6,841 nt of DNA from Bacteroidia bacterium (GTDB lineage Bacteria; Bacteroidota; Bacteroidia; Bacteroidales; UBA5342). A model generated the notes under the pieces. That model searched no databases. It saw only the letters and a list, made by a program, of their open reading frames with translations, and was not told the DNA's origin. The stretch covers positions 1 through 6,841 of the forward strand of contig JAUIMD010000107.1 of NCBI GenBank assembly GCA_030433225.1, read 5' to 3'. Positions 1-6,066 of the stretch are shown in pieces. How positions within the stretch are numbered: the stretch's first letter is position 1; each line of letters begins with the position of its first letter. The position numbers and the translations under genes were made by a program.

Positions 1-413
1 GCGATTTGTTTATAACGGGTCAATAATTCTCCGAAGCCACCGATCATCCGCAAATAAGTTCCGCGTGCTTCATCGAATTGCTTACGTACTTTACGATTCC
101 AGACGGAGGCTTGCTTTTGTGCGTGATATGTTTCCACTGTGCGCTGATGAAATTGCCAGAAGTCAGTGAAGGGGTTGCGGAAGGTCGTCGGGAAGATACG
201 TTGTTGTGGATCATAGGGACTCGCGTCAATCGGAATCATAATCGACGGATTGCGCTTTTGCGTTTTATCCAATGACTCCATCACGATTGCATAGACATCG
301 GGGTGGGTTTGGCGCAGATGGTCAAATTTTTGCTGGAGTGTGCTGGAAATCCGATAATGGACGGTATGTAATCCGCGATAGAGAATAAAAATATCATTGA
401 CCGTGATTTGCAG
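1..413 (-). CDS. Unrecognised open reading frame, 3' end beyond the window, 5' end unclear
   Basis: On the minus strand a single frame stays open for about 137 codons, from just after a TGA at 416-414 to the window edge. Its composition looks like real protein: hydrophobic and charged residues alternate, with segments such as NDIFILYRGLHTVHYRIS, NPSIMIPIDASPYDP and RGTYLRMIGGFGELL. No family was recognised. There is no signal peptide, and the visible part is rich in Gln, Arg, Tyr and Phe. The only ordinary in-frame start codons are GTG at 284-282 and ATG at 281-279, yet protein-like sequence begins near 398, over 35 codons earlier. The ATG at 397-395 is in another frame, which stops after about 38 codons. 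The frame begins inside a hairpin repeat (402-418). It may therefore be a 5'-truncated gene, a gene with a frameshift, or an assembly join. That it is coding is fairly likely; its function is unknown. Confidence 0.45.
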   Translation of the reverse strand, partial: MQITVNDIFILYRGLHTVHYRISSTLQQKFDHLRQTHPDVYAIVMESLDKTQKRNPSIMIPIDASPYDPQQRIFPTTFRNPFTDFWQFHQRTVETYHAQKQASVWNRKVRKQFDEARGTYLRMIGGFGELLTRYKQI

Positions 414-418
414 TCACG
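402..418. repeat. Short palindromic element 1 (hairpin)
   Basis: The sequence forms a perfect 5-bp stem, CGTGA (402-406) with TCACG (414-418), around a 7-base loop. Its core GATTTGCAGTC (405-415) matches the core of the next element, GATTTGTAATC (434-444), at 9 of 11 positions. The pair looks like copies of one intergenic palindromic repeat. It coincides with the 5' limit of the unrecognised frame to its left. Confidence 0.5.
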
Positions 419-429
419 CTCTAGTAACC

Positions 430-449
430 AAAAGATTTGTAATCCTTTT
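430..449. repeat. Short palindromic element 2 (hairpin)
   Basis: AAAAG (430-434) plus ATT (435-437) pairs with AAT (441-443) plus C(C)TTTT (444-449), leaving a TGT loop and one bulged C. The core GATTTGTAATC (434-444) repeats that of the element 29 bases to the left. On the plus strand the stem is followed by a T at 450, but nothing is transcribed towards it from the left, so a terminator role is doubtful. Confidence 0.5.
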
Positions 450-472
450 TACTATTTACAGCTTGTTTCTGT

Positions 473-499
473 TGGAAAGTTGTGAGAAAAACAATTCCA
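473..499. other. Weak hairpin between miaB and the left repeats
   Basis: TGGAA (473-477) and TTGT (480-483) can pair with ACAA (491-494) and TTCCA (495-499), with a 2-base bulge and a purine-rich loop (484-490). It has no clear T tract on either strand. It could be chance or part of the same dense cluster of hairpins after miaB. Confidence 0.2.
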
Positions 500-510
500 C
501 TATTATTTAA

Positions 511-531
511 CCCCGCATTGTAAATACGGGG
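511..531 (-). terminator. Probable terminator hairpin after miaB
   Basis: Eight bases beyond the miaB stop, read on the minus strand, CCCCGTATT pairs with AATGCGGGG through nine pairs (one G-U) around a 3-base loop. The stem is followed by AT-rich TTAAATAATAG rather than a clean T run. Position and GC-rich stem base fit a terminator for the reductase-miaB transcript. The top of the stem, ATTTACAAT, resembles the cores of the two palindromic elements further left, so it may belong to the same repeat family. Confidence 0.5.
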
Positions 532-539
532 CAACAGAT

Positions 540-1901
540 TTACACCAGTTTTAAATCCACGCTCTGATGCACTTTTAACAATTCACCCTGCATGCTAAAT
601 GGGGTGGAGGATGTGATTTTCACTTTCACAAAATTACCGATTAGCGTGTGGTCGTTAGATGCAAACCGTATCACCTGTTTGCCTTCGTTATGGCCCGATA
701 GAAATCCATCTTTGCGGTCGGGGTGTGTAACCAATACATCCACCGTTTTGCCCACCAGCATTTTATTGTACACCTCGGTGTGTTTGCCCAATTCCTGGGT
801 TAAATCATGGTGGCGTTGTTTTTTCACCTCCATGGAGATATCATCTGCCCAACGAGAGCTTACCGCCCCCGGTCGCTGGCTGTACATGGCAATGTAAGCC
901 ATGTTGTATTTTATATCGGCAACTGCCTTTTTGGTATTGGCATATTGCTCGTCGGTTTCGCCGGTAAAGCCCACAATAATGTCAGTAAATATAGTGGCTT
1001 CGGGCATTTTTAAGCGGATATAATCGATGATACCATGGTAGGTTTGCATGGTATGTTTCCGGTTCATTTTAATCAGCATTTTATCGTCGCCGCTCTGAAC
1101 CGGTAAGTGCACCTGCTTGGCAATGCATTGGTATTGAGCCATTACATCAATCACGTCGTTGGTCATGTCGCGCGGATGTGGTGAGGTGTAATACACCCAG
1201 AATTTTTTGTTGGGATATTTATCGCCCACCTGGCCAATGGCATCCAGCAGTTGCGCAAAACTTATTTCTTCGCCTTTTTTATCCAATCCATACGAATTTA
1301 CATTTTGCCCCAGTAAAGTGATGGATTTGTACCCGGCCAACACCAGGCGTTCCACCTCACTAATAATTTCGTTGGATGGACGGCTCACTTCACGGCCCCG
1401 GGTGTAGGGTACGGCACAAAAGGTACAGAATTTATCGCACCCGTTTTGAATGGGGATGTATGCCTCAAATTTGCTGGCGTATTTCGGATCGATATTCCAG
1501 AAAGTGCTCAGCTCGTTATTTACCCCGAAAGAGAACTCCTGCTTTAATGCCGCGGGCGTTACAATGCCGTACTGCGAAATAATTTCGGGTAGCTTTTGCA
1601 ATTCGCTCATTTGAAAAACAATGTCGAACAGCTTCAGAAATTTCTCCTTATCACTCGGCAAAATGCAGCCCGAAAGAAAGGTAATCAGGTTATCTTTATC
1701 CTTTCTTTTGTTCCATTTATGAATGCGCGAATAGACTTTGTCAATGGCTTTTTGGCGCACCGAGCAGGCCAAAATTCCAACCACCTGTGCCTCATCTTCA
1801 TTTTCGGTATAGGTATACCCCATTTGATCGAGTACCGTTGTAACCCTCTCACTGTCCGAAAGATTCATCTGGCATCCTAATGTTATTACGTGGTATTTCA
1901 T
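540..1901 (-). CDS. miaB: MiaB-type tRNA methylthiotransferase (radical SAM)
   Basis: The family adds a methylthio group to C2 of N6-isopentenyladenosine at tRNA position 37, using S-adenosylmethionine and two [4Fe-4S] clusters in the cytoplasm. The 453-residue product has the expected three parts. The N-terminal domain carries auxiliary-cluster cysteines C10 (TLGCQMN), C46 (LACSVRQ) and C79 (SGCILP). The radical-SAM core carries CxxxCxxC at C155, C159 and C162, followed by the family signature YTRGREVSRP. A C-terminal TRAM RNA-binding region spans roughly 375-445. E. coli MiaB is about 474 residues, so this copy is full length. The second and third cysteine contexts depart from the usual NTCSVRENA and GCMAQ. 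MtaB or RimO are alternatives, but the GCQMNLSDSE opening and overall pattern favour MiaB. The start lies 42 bp after the reductase stop, with only a weak purine stretch before it, so the two are probably co-transcribed. Confidence 0.85.
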   Translation of the reverse strand: MKYHVITLGCQMNLSDSERVTTVLDQMGYTYTENEDEAQVVGILACSVRQKAIDKVYSRIHKWNKRKDKDNLITFLSGCILPSDKEKFLKLFDIVFQMSELQKLPEIISQYGIVTPAALKQEFSFGVNNELSTFWNIDPKYASKFEAYIPIQNGCDKFCTFCAVPYTRGREVSRPSNEIISEVERLVLAGYKSITLLGQNVNSYGLDKKGEEISFAQLLDAIGQVGDKYPNKKFWVYYTSPHPRDMTNDVIDVMAQYQCIAKQVHLPVQSGDDKMLIKMNRKHTMQTYHGIIDYIRLKMPEATIFTDIIVGFTGETDEQYANTKKAVADIKYNMAYIAMYSQRPGAVSSRWADDISMEVKKQRHHDLTQELGKHTEVYNKMLVGKTVDVLVTHPDRKDGFLSGHNEGKQVIRFASNDHTLIGNFVKVKITSSTPFSMQGELLKVHQSVDLKLV

Positions 1902-1943
1902 CTTCTATTCGTTTTCTGTAATGGAACCGGACTTCCTGCTGTA

Positions 1944-2612
1944 TTAAAAATAAACTTCGGTATGGATTTGATCCTGAGGAACTCCGGCTCCTTTCAAAAT
2001 ATCAAATACATCGTAAATCATGTTGCTGTTTCCACAAATGTAGTAGGCAGCATCTGTTTTAATGTTGGCCTTATTCAGATAATCGGTTACACGGCCGTAA
2101 AAATCACCGGTACCTTCACGTGAAGTACAGGCCACGTAATTTCCCTTGCTATAATCCATCATATCGTAGCGTTCGTCAGCGGTACGTACGCCATGTAGCA
2201 TGGTAAATTTCAAATCAGCATTGCTCATTACCAAACTGTGGCACGGTGAAATTCCTGTACCCGAAGCAATAAAGTAAATGTGCTTTTCTTTCTTTTTTTC
2301 GTCGATGGTAAAGTACCCGAAAGGTCCCTGTACTTCCAGTTCATCGCCCGGGTTCAGGGTTTTTAATCGTTTGGATACATCTCCGTCCAACACTTCTTTT
2401 ACCAAAATCTCGAGAAAATCATCTTCCCGGGCACTGTAAATGGAGTACTCCCGTTTTTGGATTTTTCCCTTTAAGCCCAACGCAAGGTACTGCCCTGGTT
2501 CAAATTGAAAGTCGCCCCGCTCGAACCGTACTACAAAGGTACTATCGTTAAGGTGCCTAACGCTAAGTACTTTAGCTATTTTGGCCTTTATGGATGTTTT
2601 AGCTACGCTCAT
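1944..2612 (-). CDS. Ferredoxin/flavodoxin--NAD(P)H reductase-like FAD oxidoreductase
   Basis: This 222-residue protein belongs to the ferredoxin-NADP reductase superfamily, which moves electrons between NAD(P)H and a small carrier through FAD. The N-terminal beta-barrel shows EPGQYLALG (38-46), the flavin-binding RxYS motif at R54-S57 (REYS) and GDVSKRL (77-83), which fits the FAD pyrophosphate-binding region. The nucleotide-binding half shows SGTGISP (117-123) and YICGNSNM (191-198), ending in a C-terminal aromatic. There is no 2Fe-2S domain, signal peptide or membrane segment, so it should be soluble and need a separate carrier. The frame is open upstream to 2711, but I chose the ATG at 2612: the family-like sequence begins there and a promoter element (2630-2637) lies inside the longer form. 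miaB follows after 42 bp. The electron partner and NADH versus NADPH preference cannot be read from the sequence. Confidence 0.8.
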   Translation of the reverse strand: MSVAKTSIKAKIAKVLSVRHLNDSTFVVRFERGDFQFEPGQYLALGLKGKIQKREYSIYSAREDDFLEILVKEVLDGDVSKRLKTLNPGDELEVQGPFGYFTIDEKKKEKHIYFIASGTGISPCHSLVMSNADLKFTMLHGVRTADERYDMMDYSKGNYVACTSREGTGDFYGRVTDYLNKANIKTDAAYYICGNSNMIYDVFDILKGAGVPQDQIHTEVYF

Positions 2613-2629
2613 TTTCTGCAATTTTGCCG

Positions 2630-2637
2630 CAAATGTA
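2630..2637 (-). promoter_or_regulatory. Bacteroidota-type -7 promoter element for the reductase-miaB unit
   Basis: On the minus strand TACATTTG matches TAnnTTTG, the -7 element used by the Bacteroidota primary sigma factor. It ends 17 bases before the chosen reductase ATG, so a start site around 2622-2625 would give a leader of roughly 10-13 bases. No good TTTG -33 element lies at the usual spacing. The element supports the shorter start at 2612 over the longer frame. Confidence 0.45.
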
Positions 2638-2744
2638 GTAAGAATTATAAAGAATAGTTCTAAACATATATTAAAGGATGCAGTTAAAGCGAATACCTGG
2701 AAGCGACCCAACGAAGAAAATAACAGAAATAGAGGGAGATTCTC

Positions 2745-4109
2745 TTAATTATCGGCAGAAAAATCAGTTTCGGGCTGAATGCTTACCACACTTTTATTTT
2801 TCCATTTTCCGGTAAAATAATATGCCACCGAAAATACAAGTCCTACACCCCAGGCCAGCGGGGTAGCCCACCAAATACCGTCAGGGCCAATCTGGCCACT
2901 TAGCCACAAGGCAATGGGAATACGAATTACCCACAGCGCCAACAGGGTTACAAACATGGGCACCATGGTTTCTCCGGCACCTCTGAAAAAGCCATGAAAC
3001 GAAAACATGGTGGAAAACAGCAGGTAGAAAGAACATACGATAACCAGGTACCTGCGCCCTTCTTCCACTACAGCAGCATCAGAGGTAAACAGGCGCAGAA
3101 TTTCCACATCGAATATAAGCACCAGTGCGGATACCGAAATGGAGATAAGGCCGGACAGGGTGATGGCGGCCAGCAAACCCTTGCGAATACGCTTAATTTG
3201 ACCGGCACCAATGTTTTGCCCTACAAAGGCCGACAGTGCCGATCCAAAATTCATGGCGGGCATAGAGGCAATTGCGTCGATGCGGGTGGCCACGGTATAC
3301 CCCGCTAATACATGGGTTCCAAATTTGCTTACAATGCCCAAAATGGCCATCATACCAACGGCTACAAAAGTTTGCTGAAAACCTGTTGGCAGCCCAATGC
3401 GCATGCTTTGCCGGAAGATTTGCTTATCGAAACGCATTTCGTTGGGCCTAAACGATAGTATGGCATGCGATTTTTGCAGGTAAATGGCTGACCCGATAAA
3501 AGTGACCGCATAGCTCAACACAGTAGCATAGGCTACTCCTTCAATGCCCAGATCAAACACCACAACCATAAGCAAATCCAGGCCAATGTTAAGCAGGGTG
3601 GAAATGATCATAAAAATCAGGGGAGTACGGGAATCGCCCAGCCCCCGTAAAATGGAGGTGATGCCATTAAATCCGAAAAAGAAAATTTGTCCCAGCGCAT
3701 AGATTCTAAAATAAAGCACGGCTTCGTCCAGAATTTCGGTGGGCACATCCAGCAATAAAAACAGAGGTTTACATAAAAAAAAGCCCAGCAACGAAACGGC
3801 AATGGAGGCGTAAAATAAAAAAATGAGAATGGTGGAAATGGTACGTTTTACCTCGCCCATTTTTTTTGCCCCAAAGTATTGTGAAATAACAACTGTGGCG
3901 CCACTGCCAATGCCAATTACCATGGCAATAAGCGTATAAATAACGGGGAAAGAAGCTCCTACCGCAGCCAGGGCCTGTGTGCCTATAAATTTTCCAACCA
4001 CAATACTGTCTACAATGGAGTACAGTTGCTGAAACAGGTTTCCTATTACCATTGGCAATGCAAACAGAAACAGTTGCTTGCCAACGTGGCCGTTTGTGAG
4101 GTCTTTCAT
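2745..4109 (-). CDS. MATE-family multidrug/metabolite efflux transporter
   Basis: MATE proteins export drugs, toxins or metabolites across the inner membrane in exchange for Na+ or H+. The 454-residue length and about 12 hydrophobic helices fit the family. The opening (MKDLTNGHVG, then helix 1 with FALPMVIGNLFQQLYSIVD) is typical, and D34 in helix 1 sits where the family has its cation-coupling acidic residue. The twofold internal repeat is visible: QYFGAKK (77-83) corresponds to QNIGAGQ (298-304), and RGLGDSRTP (155-163) to RGAGETMVP (376-384). The cytoplasmic tail after about residue 434 is polar. The substrate cannot be told from sequence. The gene lies 102 bp after an Lrp/AsnC-type regulator on the same strand but has its own strong promoter match 8 bases before the start codon. 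No clear terminator was found between it and the reductase gene. Confidence 0.9.
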   Translation of the reverse strand: MKDLTNGHVGKQLFLFALPMVIGNLFQQLYSIVDSIVVGKFIGTQALAAVGASFPVIYTLIAMVIGIGSGATVVISQYFGAKKMGEVKRTISTILIFLFYASIAVSLLGFFLCKPLFLLLDVPTEILDEAVLYFRIYALGQIFFFGFNGITSILRGLGDSRTPLIFMIISTLLNIGLDLLMVVVFDLGIEGVAYATVLSYAVTFIGSAIYLQKSHAILSFRPNEMRFDKQIFRQSMRIGLPTGFQQTFVAVGMMAILGIVSKFGTHVLAGYTVATRIDAIASMPAMNFGSALSAFVGQNIGAGQIKRIRKGLLAAITLSGLISISVSALVLIFDVEILRLFTSDAAVVEEGRRYLVIVCSFYLLFSTMFSFHGFFRGAGETMVPMFVTLLALWVIRIPIALWLSGQIGPDGIWWATPLAWGVGLVFSVAYYFTGKWKNKSVVSIQPETDFSADN

Positions 4110-4117
4110 TCGGGCAC

Positions 4118-4147
4118 CAAAATTACACCATTATCTTTTGTATCAAA
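4118..4147 (-). promoter_or_regulatory. Promoter of the MATE gene
   Basis: On the minus strand TTTG (4147-4144) and TAATTTTG (4125-4118) are separated by 18 bases, a near-ideal match to the Bacteroidota TTTG / TAnnTTTG promoter, whose usual spacer is about 19-21. The -7 element ends only 8 bases before the MATE ATG, so the transcript would have a leader of a few bases at most. It is the best promoter match in the window. Confidence 0.6.
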
Positions 4148-4166
4148 AGCAATTTTACCTTTTGAT
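4135..4166. promoter_or_regulatory. Overlapping inverted repeats on the MATE promoter (candidate operator)
   Basis: Three copies of one hexamer alternate in orientation: CTTTTG (4135-4140), CAAAAG (4144-4149) and CTTTTG (4159-4164). The first two form a perfect palindrome with a 3-base centre. The second and third extend to a perfect 8-bp inverted repeat, ATCAAAAG (4142-4149) and CTTTTGAT (4159-4166), with a 9-base spacer. The middle copy covers the -33 element. This suits a repressor site, possibly for the neighbouring Lrp-like protein. The 8-bp repeat could instead be a weak terminator for the upstream gene, although no T tract follows it. Confidence 0.4.
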
Positions 4167-4211
4167 GCGATTAAGTGCCGTGTAAAAGGAGCGGTGAAAC
4201 GAGGCTGTAGG

Positions 4212-4673
4212 TTAATCAATAGGGATTTGTTTGCGGTAGGTTTCGGCCAGTGAAATGATGGTTTCGGTACTGGCAATTCCGTGGATATTTTGCATTTGAT
4301 CGTGAATAACGTGCAACAGATGCCGGTTATTTTTGGCGTACAGCTTAATAAACATTGCGTATTTACCGGTGGTAAAATGGCATTCCACAATTTCAGGTAT
4401 TTTTTGCAAATGTTTCAGCACATTATCAAATTCGCTGGCTTCGCGTAAAAAAATGCCAACATACGCACAGGTTTCGTAGCCCAGGGCGGTGGGGTCAAGT
4501 ATAAACTCCGAGCCTTTTATAATTTGCAGTTTGGTAAGTCGTTGTATACGTTGGTGGATAGCAGCGCCGGATACCCCACATTCGCGGGCAACTTCCAAAA
4601 ACGGGGTACGGGCATTGCCCGATACCATCTTTAAAATCTTTTTATCCAGTTCATCCAGACTTTTTGTGGCCAT
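4212..4673 (-). CDS. Lrp/AsnC-family transcriptional regulator
   Basis: Proteins of this family bind DNA as dimers to octamers or larger assemblies and respond to amino acids or related metabolites. At 153 residues the length is typical. The N-terminal winged helix-turn-helix begins with LDELDKKIL (6-14), continues through TPFLEVARECGVSGAAIHQRIQRL (23-46) and ends with the wing at IIKGSEFILD (51-60). The C-terminal RAM ligand/oligomerisation domain runs from about YVGIFL (71-76) to the strand near 137-142, with the conserved Gly of its central turn at G103 (TTGKY). The start is the ATG right before this standard domain opening. A TAnnTTTG element, a palindrome and a tandem repeat lie upstream. 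The MATE transporter follows on the same strand, which suggests a local regulator-transporter relationship. The effector cannot be predicted. Confidence 0.9.
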   Translation of the reverse strand: MATKSLDELDKKILKMVSGNARTPFLEVARECGVSGAAIHQRIQRLTKLQIIKGSEFILDPTALGYETCAYVGIFLREASEFDNVLKHLQKIPEIVECHFTTGKYAMFIKLYAKNNRHLLHVIHDQMQNIHGIASTETIISLAETYRKQIPID

Positions 4674-4680
4674 AATGCAA

Positions 4681-4700
4681 AGCGTTAGTTAGCGTTAATT
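4681..4700. repeat. 10-bp tandem repeat in the leader of the Lrp-like gene
   Basis: AGCGTTAGTT (4681-4690) is followed directly by AGCGTTAATT (4691-4700), identical at nine of ten positions. One helical turn separates the copies, so a protein could meet both on the same face of the DNA. It lies between the predicted transcription start and the ATG at 4673, within the untranslated leader. A role in autoregulation is possible but unproven. Confidence 0.45.
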
Positions 4701-4715
4701 CGGTGGAACCCATAG

Positions 4716-4723
4716 CAAATATA
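4716..4723 (-). promoter_or_regulatory. Bacteroidota-type -7 promoter element for the Lrp-like gene
   Basis: TATATTTG on the minus strand matches TAnnTTTG exactly. Transcription would begin about 4709-4711 and give a leader of some 36-38 bases that contains the 10-bp tandem repeat. A clear -33 TTTG is not present at normal spacing, which would fit a promoter that depends on a regulator. Confidence 0.45.
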
Positions 4724-4735
4724 CCATTTGCATGG
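4724..4735. promoter_or_regulatory. Small palindrome next to the Lrp-like gene promoter
   Basis: CCAT (4724-4727) and ATGG (4732-4735) are inverted around TTGC, directly upstream of the -7 element. The site is short and could be chance, but the position between the -33 and -7 regions is where an operator would act. Confidence 0.25.
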
Positions 4736-4749
4736 CACGAAATGCGGTG

Positions 4750-4775
4750 ATAGCACCTGACTTTTGTCATGCTAT
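4750..4775 (-). terminator. Hairpin after the M16 gene pair, possible terminator
   Basis: ATAGCA (4750-4755) and TGAC (4758-4761) pair with GTCA (4766-4769) and TGCTAT (4770-4775), giving ten pairs with a 2-base bulge and a 4-base loop. It lies about 20 bases past the stop of the downstream peptidase subunit. No T tract follows on the minus strand, so termination would be weak. The loop region also contains CTTTTG (4761-4766), the hexamer repeated at the MATE promoter. Confidence 0.35.
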
Positions 4776-4794
4776 TGGCACAAAGGGGCAAGGC

Positions 4795-6066
4795 TTACCC
4801 ACCCACCGAAATGATATGAAATTCGTTTTGCAGGTATTGGCGGGCAATCTGGTGAATTTTTTCCGGAGTGATGGTATTGATCGTATGTAAATAATGGTCG
4901 ATGAACGAAACATCCATGCCAAATTCCATGAGCGAATGCATGGTTTCGGCCATTTGAAAAGGGTGATCCATGTTGCGGATTAAATCGCCACGCAGGGAGT
5001 TTTTTACCATTTCAAGCTCTGCCTCAGGCACCGGGTTTTGGATTAAATCATCCATTTCGTGCTGAATTTCCTGCAAAACCTTATCCGCAAAAGCATTGTC
5101 GGTTTGGGTGTAGATGGTAAATATGCCGCAATGCAGGTAAGGTACCAGGGCAGAGGCTATGCCATAAGTGTAGCCTTTTTCTTCGCGGATGTTCCGCATA
5201 AGGCGACTGCCAAAATATCCACCCAAAATGGTATTTAAAATAAGAAAGGCACAAAAGTCAGGGTGAGCTTTCGAAATAGTTTTAATGCCCATTTGTATGG
5301 CCGTTTGCACTGCTCCCTTTTTATGCAGGTGGAAACGTTTTTCTGAAGCAGCTTCAAACGCAAAGCTTTTCTGCAGTTCGCTATGGCCTGCCTCATTGAT
5401 CGTCCCGAAGTTTTCCTGCACGGTTTGCCATACTGCATCCGTTATATTTCCGGTGAGCAGCATTTGTGCCGGTGCCTTTACCAAGGCTTGTTGGTAATAC
5501 TCCCACAAATCTGTTTCCTTAATTTTCCGGTAATCATCGGGGGAGTTAAAAAAGCCATAAGGGTGTTTCCCGCCAAAAATACGTGCCTTAAAATATTGAG
5601 CAGCTAAAAAGTTTACTTTTTGTGCATCATTCATGTATTTCTGTAAGCGATTGCGGCGATAGGTTTCCATTTCTCTGGCATCAAAAACCGGGCGGTAAAG
5701 CACCGATTGCAGCAAAGGCAAAAGCGTATGAACGTGCTTGTTCAGCGAAAATAAAGACAGGGTGGTATGGTGCATACCGGCTCCAATTTGCAGGTAGCCA
5801 CCGGTTCCATCCAGCAACTCTGAAATTTCACGGGAACTGTAATCTGCGGTTCCTTCTTTTAACAAACCGGCGGTGAAGTTGGCCACCAGGGGTACCTGCT
5901 GGTGCCATTTCCCGGCGGATATAAGCATGTCAAAACGAATTACTTCCTGATCGCCAATGGGCAGTAACTGCACCTGCTGGCCATTTGGCATGCTTTTAAC
6001 ACGGGGTTGGTGAATGGGGATGTGGGTAACATGCCCCAGCCGGGGTGCTTGTGTTCTATTCACCAT
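4795..6066 (-). CDS. M16-family peptidase-like subunit lacking the zinc motif
   Basis: The 423-residue protein has the two-lobed M16 layout in which one fold resembles processing peptidase. The region that should hold HxxEH reads ANFTAGLLKEGT (62-73): by alignment with aHFLEHmxfxGT the three catalytic positions are N63, A66 and G67, so zinc binding and catalysis should be absent. The C-terminal half keeps the substrate-binding Arg/Tyr motif, GSRLMRNIREEKGYTYGI, with R288 and Y299/Y301. This is the usual arrangement of the non-catalytic partner in heterodimeric M16 enzymes. The frame is open to 6117, but I place the start at ATG 6066, which overlaps the upstream stop codon by 11 bases and suggests translational coupling. 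There is no signal peptide or lipobox, so a cytoplasmic location is likely. It should act only with the subunit encoded upstream. Confidence 0.85.
   Translation of the reverse strand: MVNRTQAPRLGHVTHIPIHQPRVKSMPNGQQVQLLPIGDQEVIRFDMLISAGKWHQQVPLVANFTAGLLKEGTADYSSREISELLDGTGGYLQIGAGMHHTTLSLFSLNKHVHTLLPLLQSVLYRPVFDAREMETYRRNRLQKYMNDAQKVNFLAAQYFKARIFGGKHPYGFFNSPDDYRKIKETDLWEYYQQALVKAPAQMLLTGNITDAVWQTVQENFGTINEAGHSELQKSFAFEAASEKRFHLHKKGAVQTAIQMGIKTISKAHPDFCAFLILNTILGGYFGSRLMRNIREEKGYTYGIASALVPYLHCGIFTIYTQTDNAFADKVLQEIQHEMDDLIQNPVPEAELEMVKNSLRGDLIRNMDHPFQMAETMHSLMEFGMDVSFIDHYLHTINTITPEKIHQIARQYLQNEFHIISVGG

Noticed and set aside
282..397. Short minus-strand frame from the ATG at 397-395 as the true start of the left gene
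   Set aside because: It stops after about 38 codons, and the protein-like pattern is in the other frame throughout. It would need a frameshift that I cannot demonstrate.
402..445. tRNA-like fragment on the minus strand: a Cys-like anticodon arm (CGTGA-CTGCAAA-TCACG) preceded by GGTTACTAGAGC
   Set aside because: There is no T arm or matching acceptor 3' strand downstream, and the D arm does not fit. The same bases are better explained as one of two related palindromic repeats.
592..1880. Plus-strand open frames opposite miaB
   Set aside because: They are low-complexity mirror frames of a strongly conserved gene with no domain-like content. The same holds for plus-strand frames opposite the MATE, regulator and peptidase genes.
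2613..2711. 33-residue N-terminal extension of the reductase as a membrane anchor or signal peptide
   Set aside because: The family opening begins at 2612, and a promoter element lies inside the extension.
4106..4390. Minus-strand 94-codon frame overlapping the regulator and the MATE promoter
   Set aside because: It lies mostly inside the Lrp-like gene in another frame and crosses the promoter; its composition is not protein-like.
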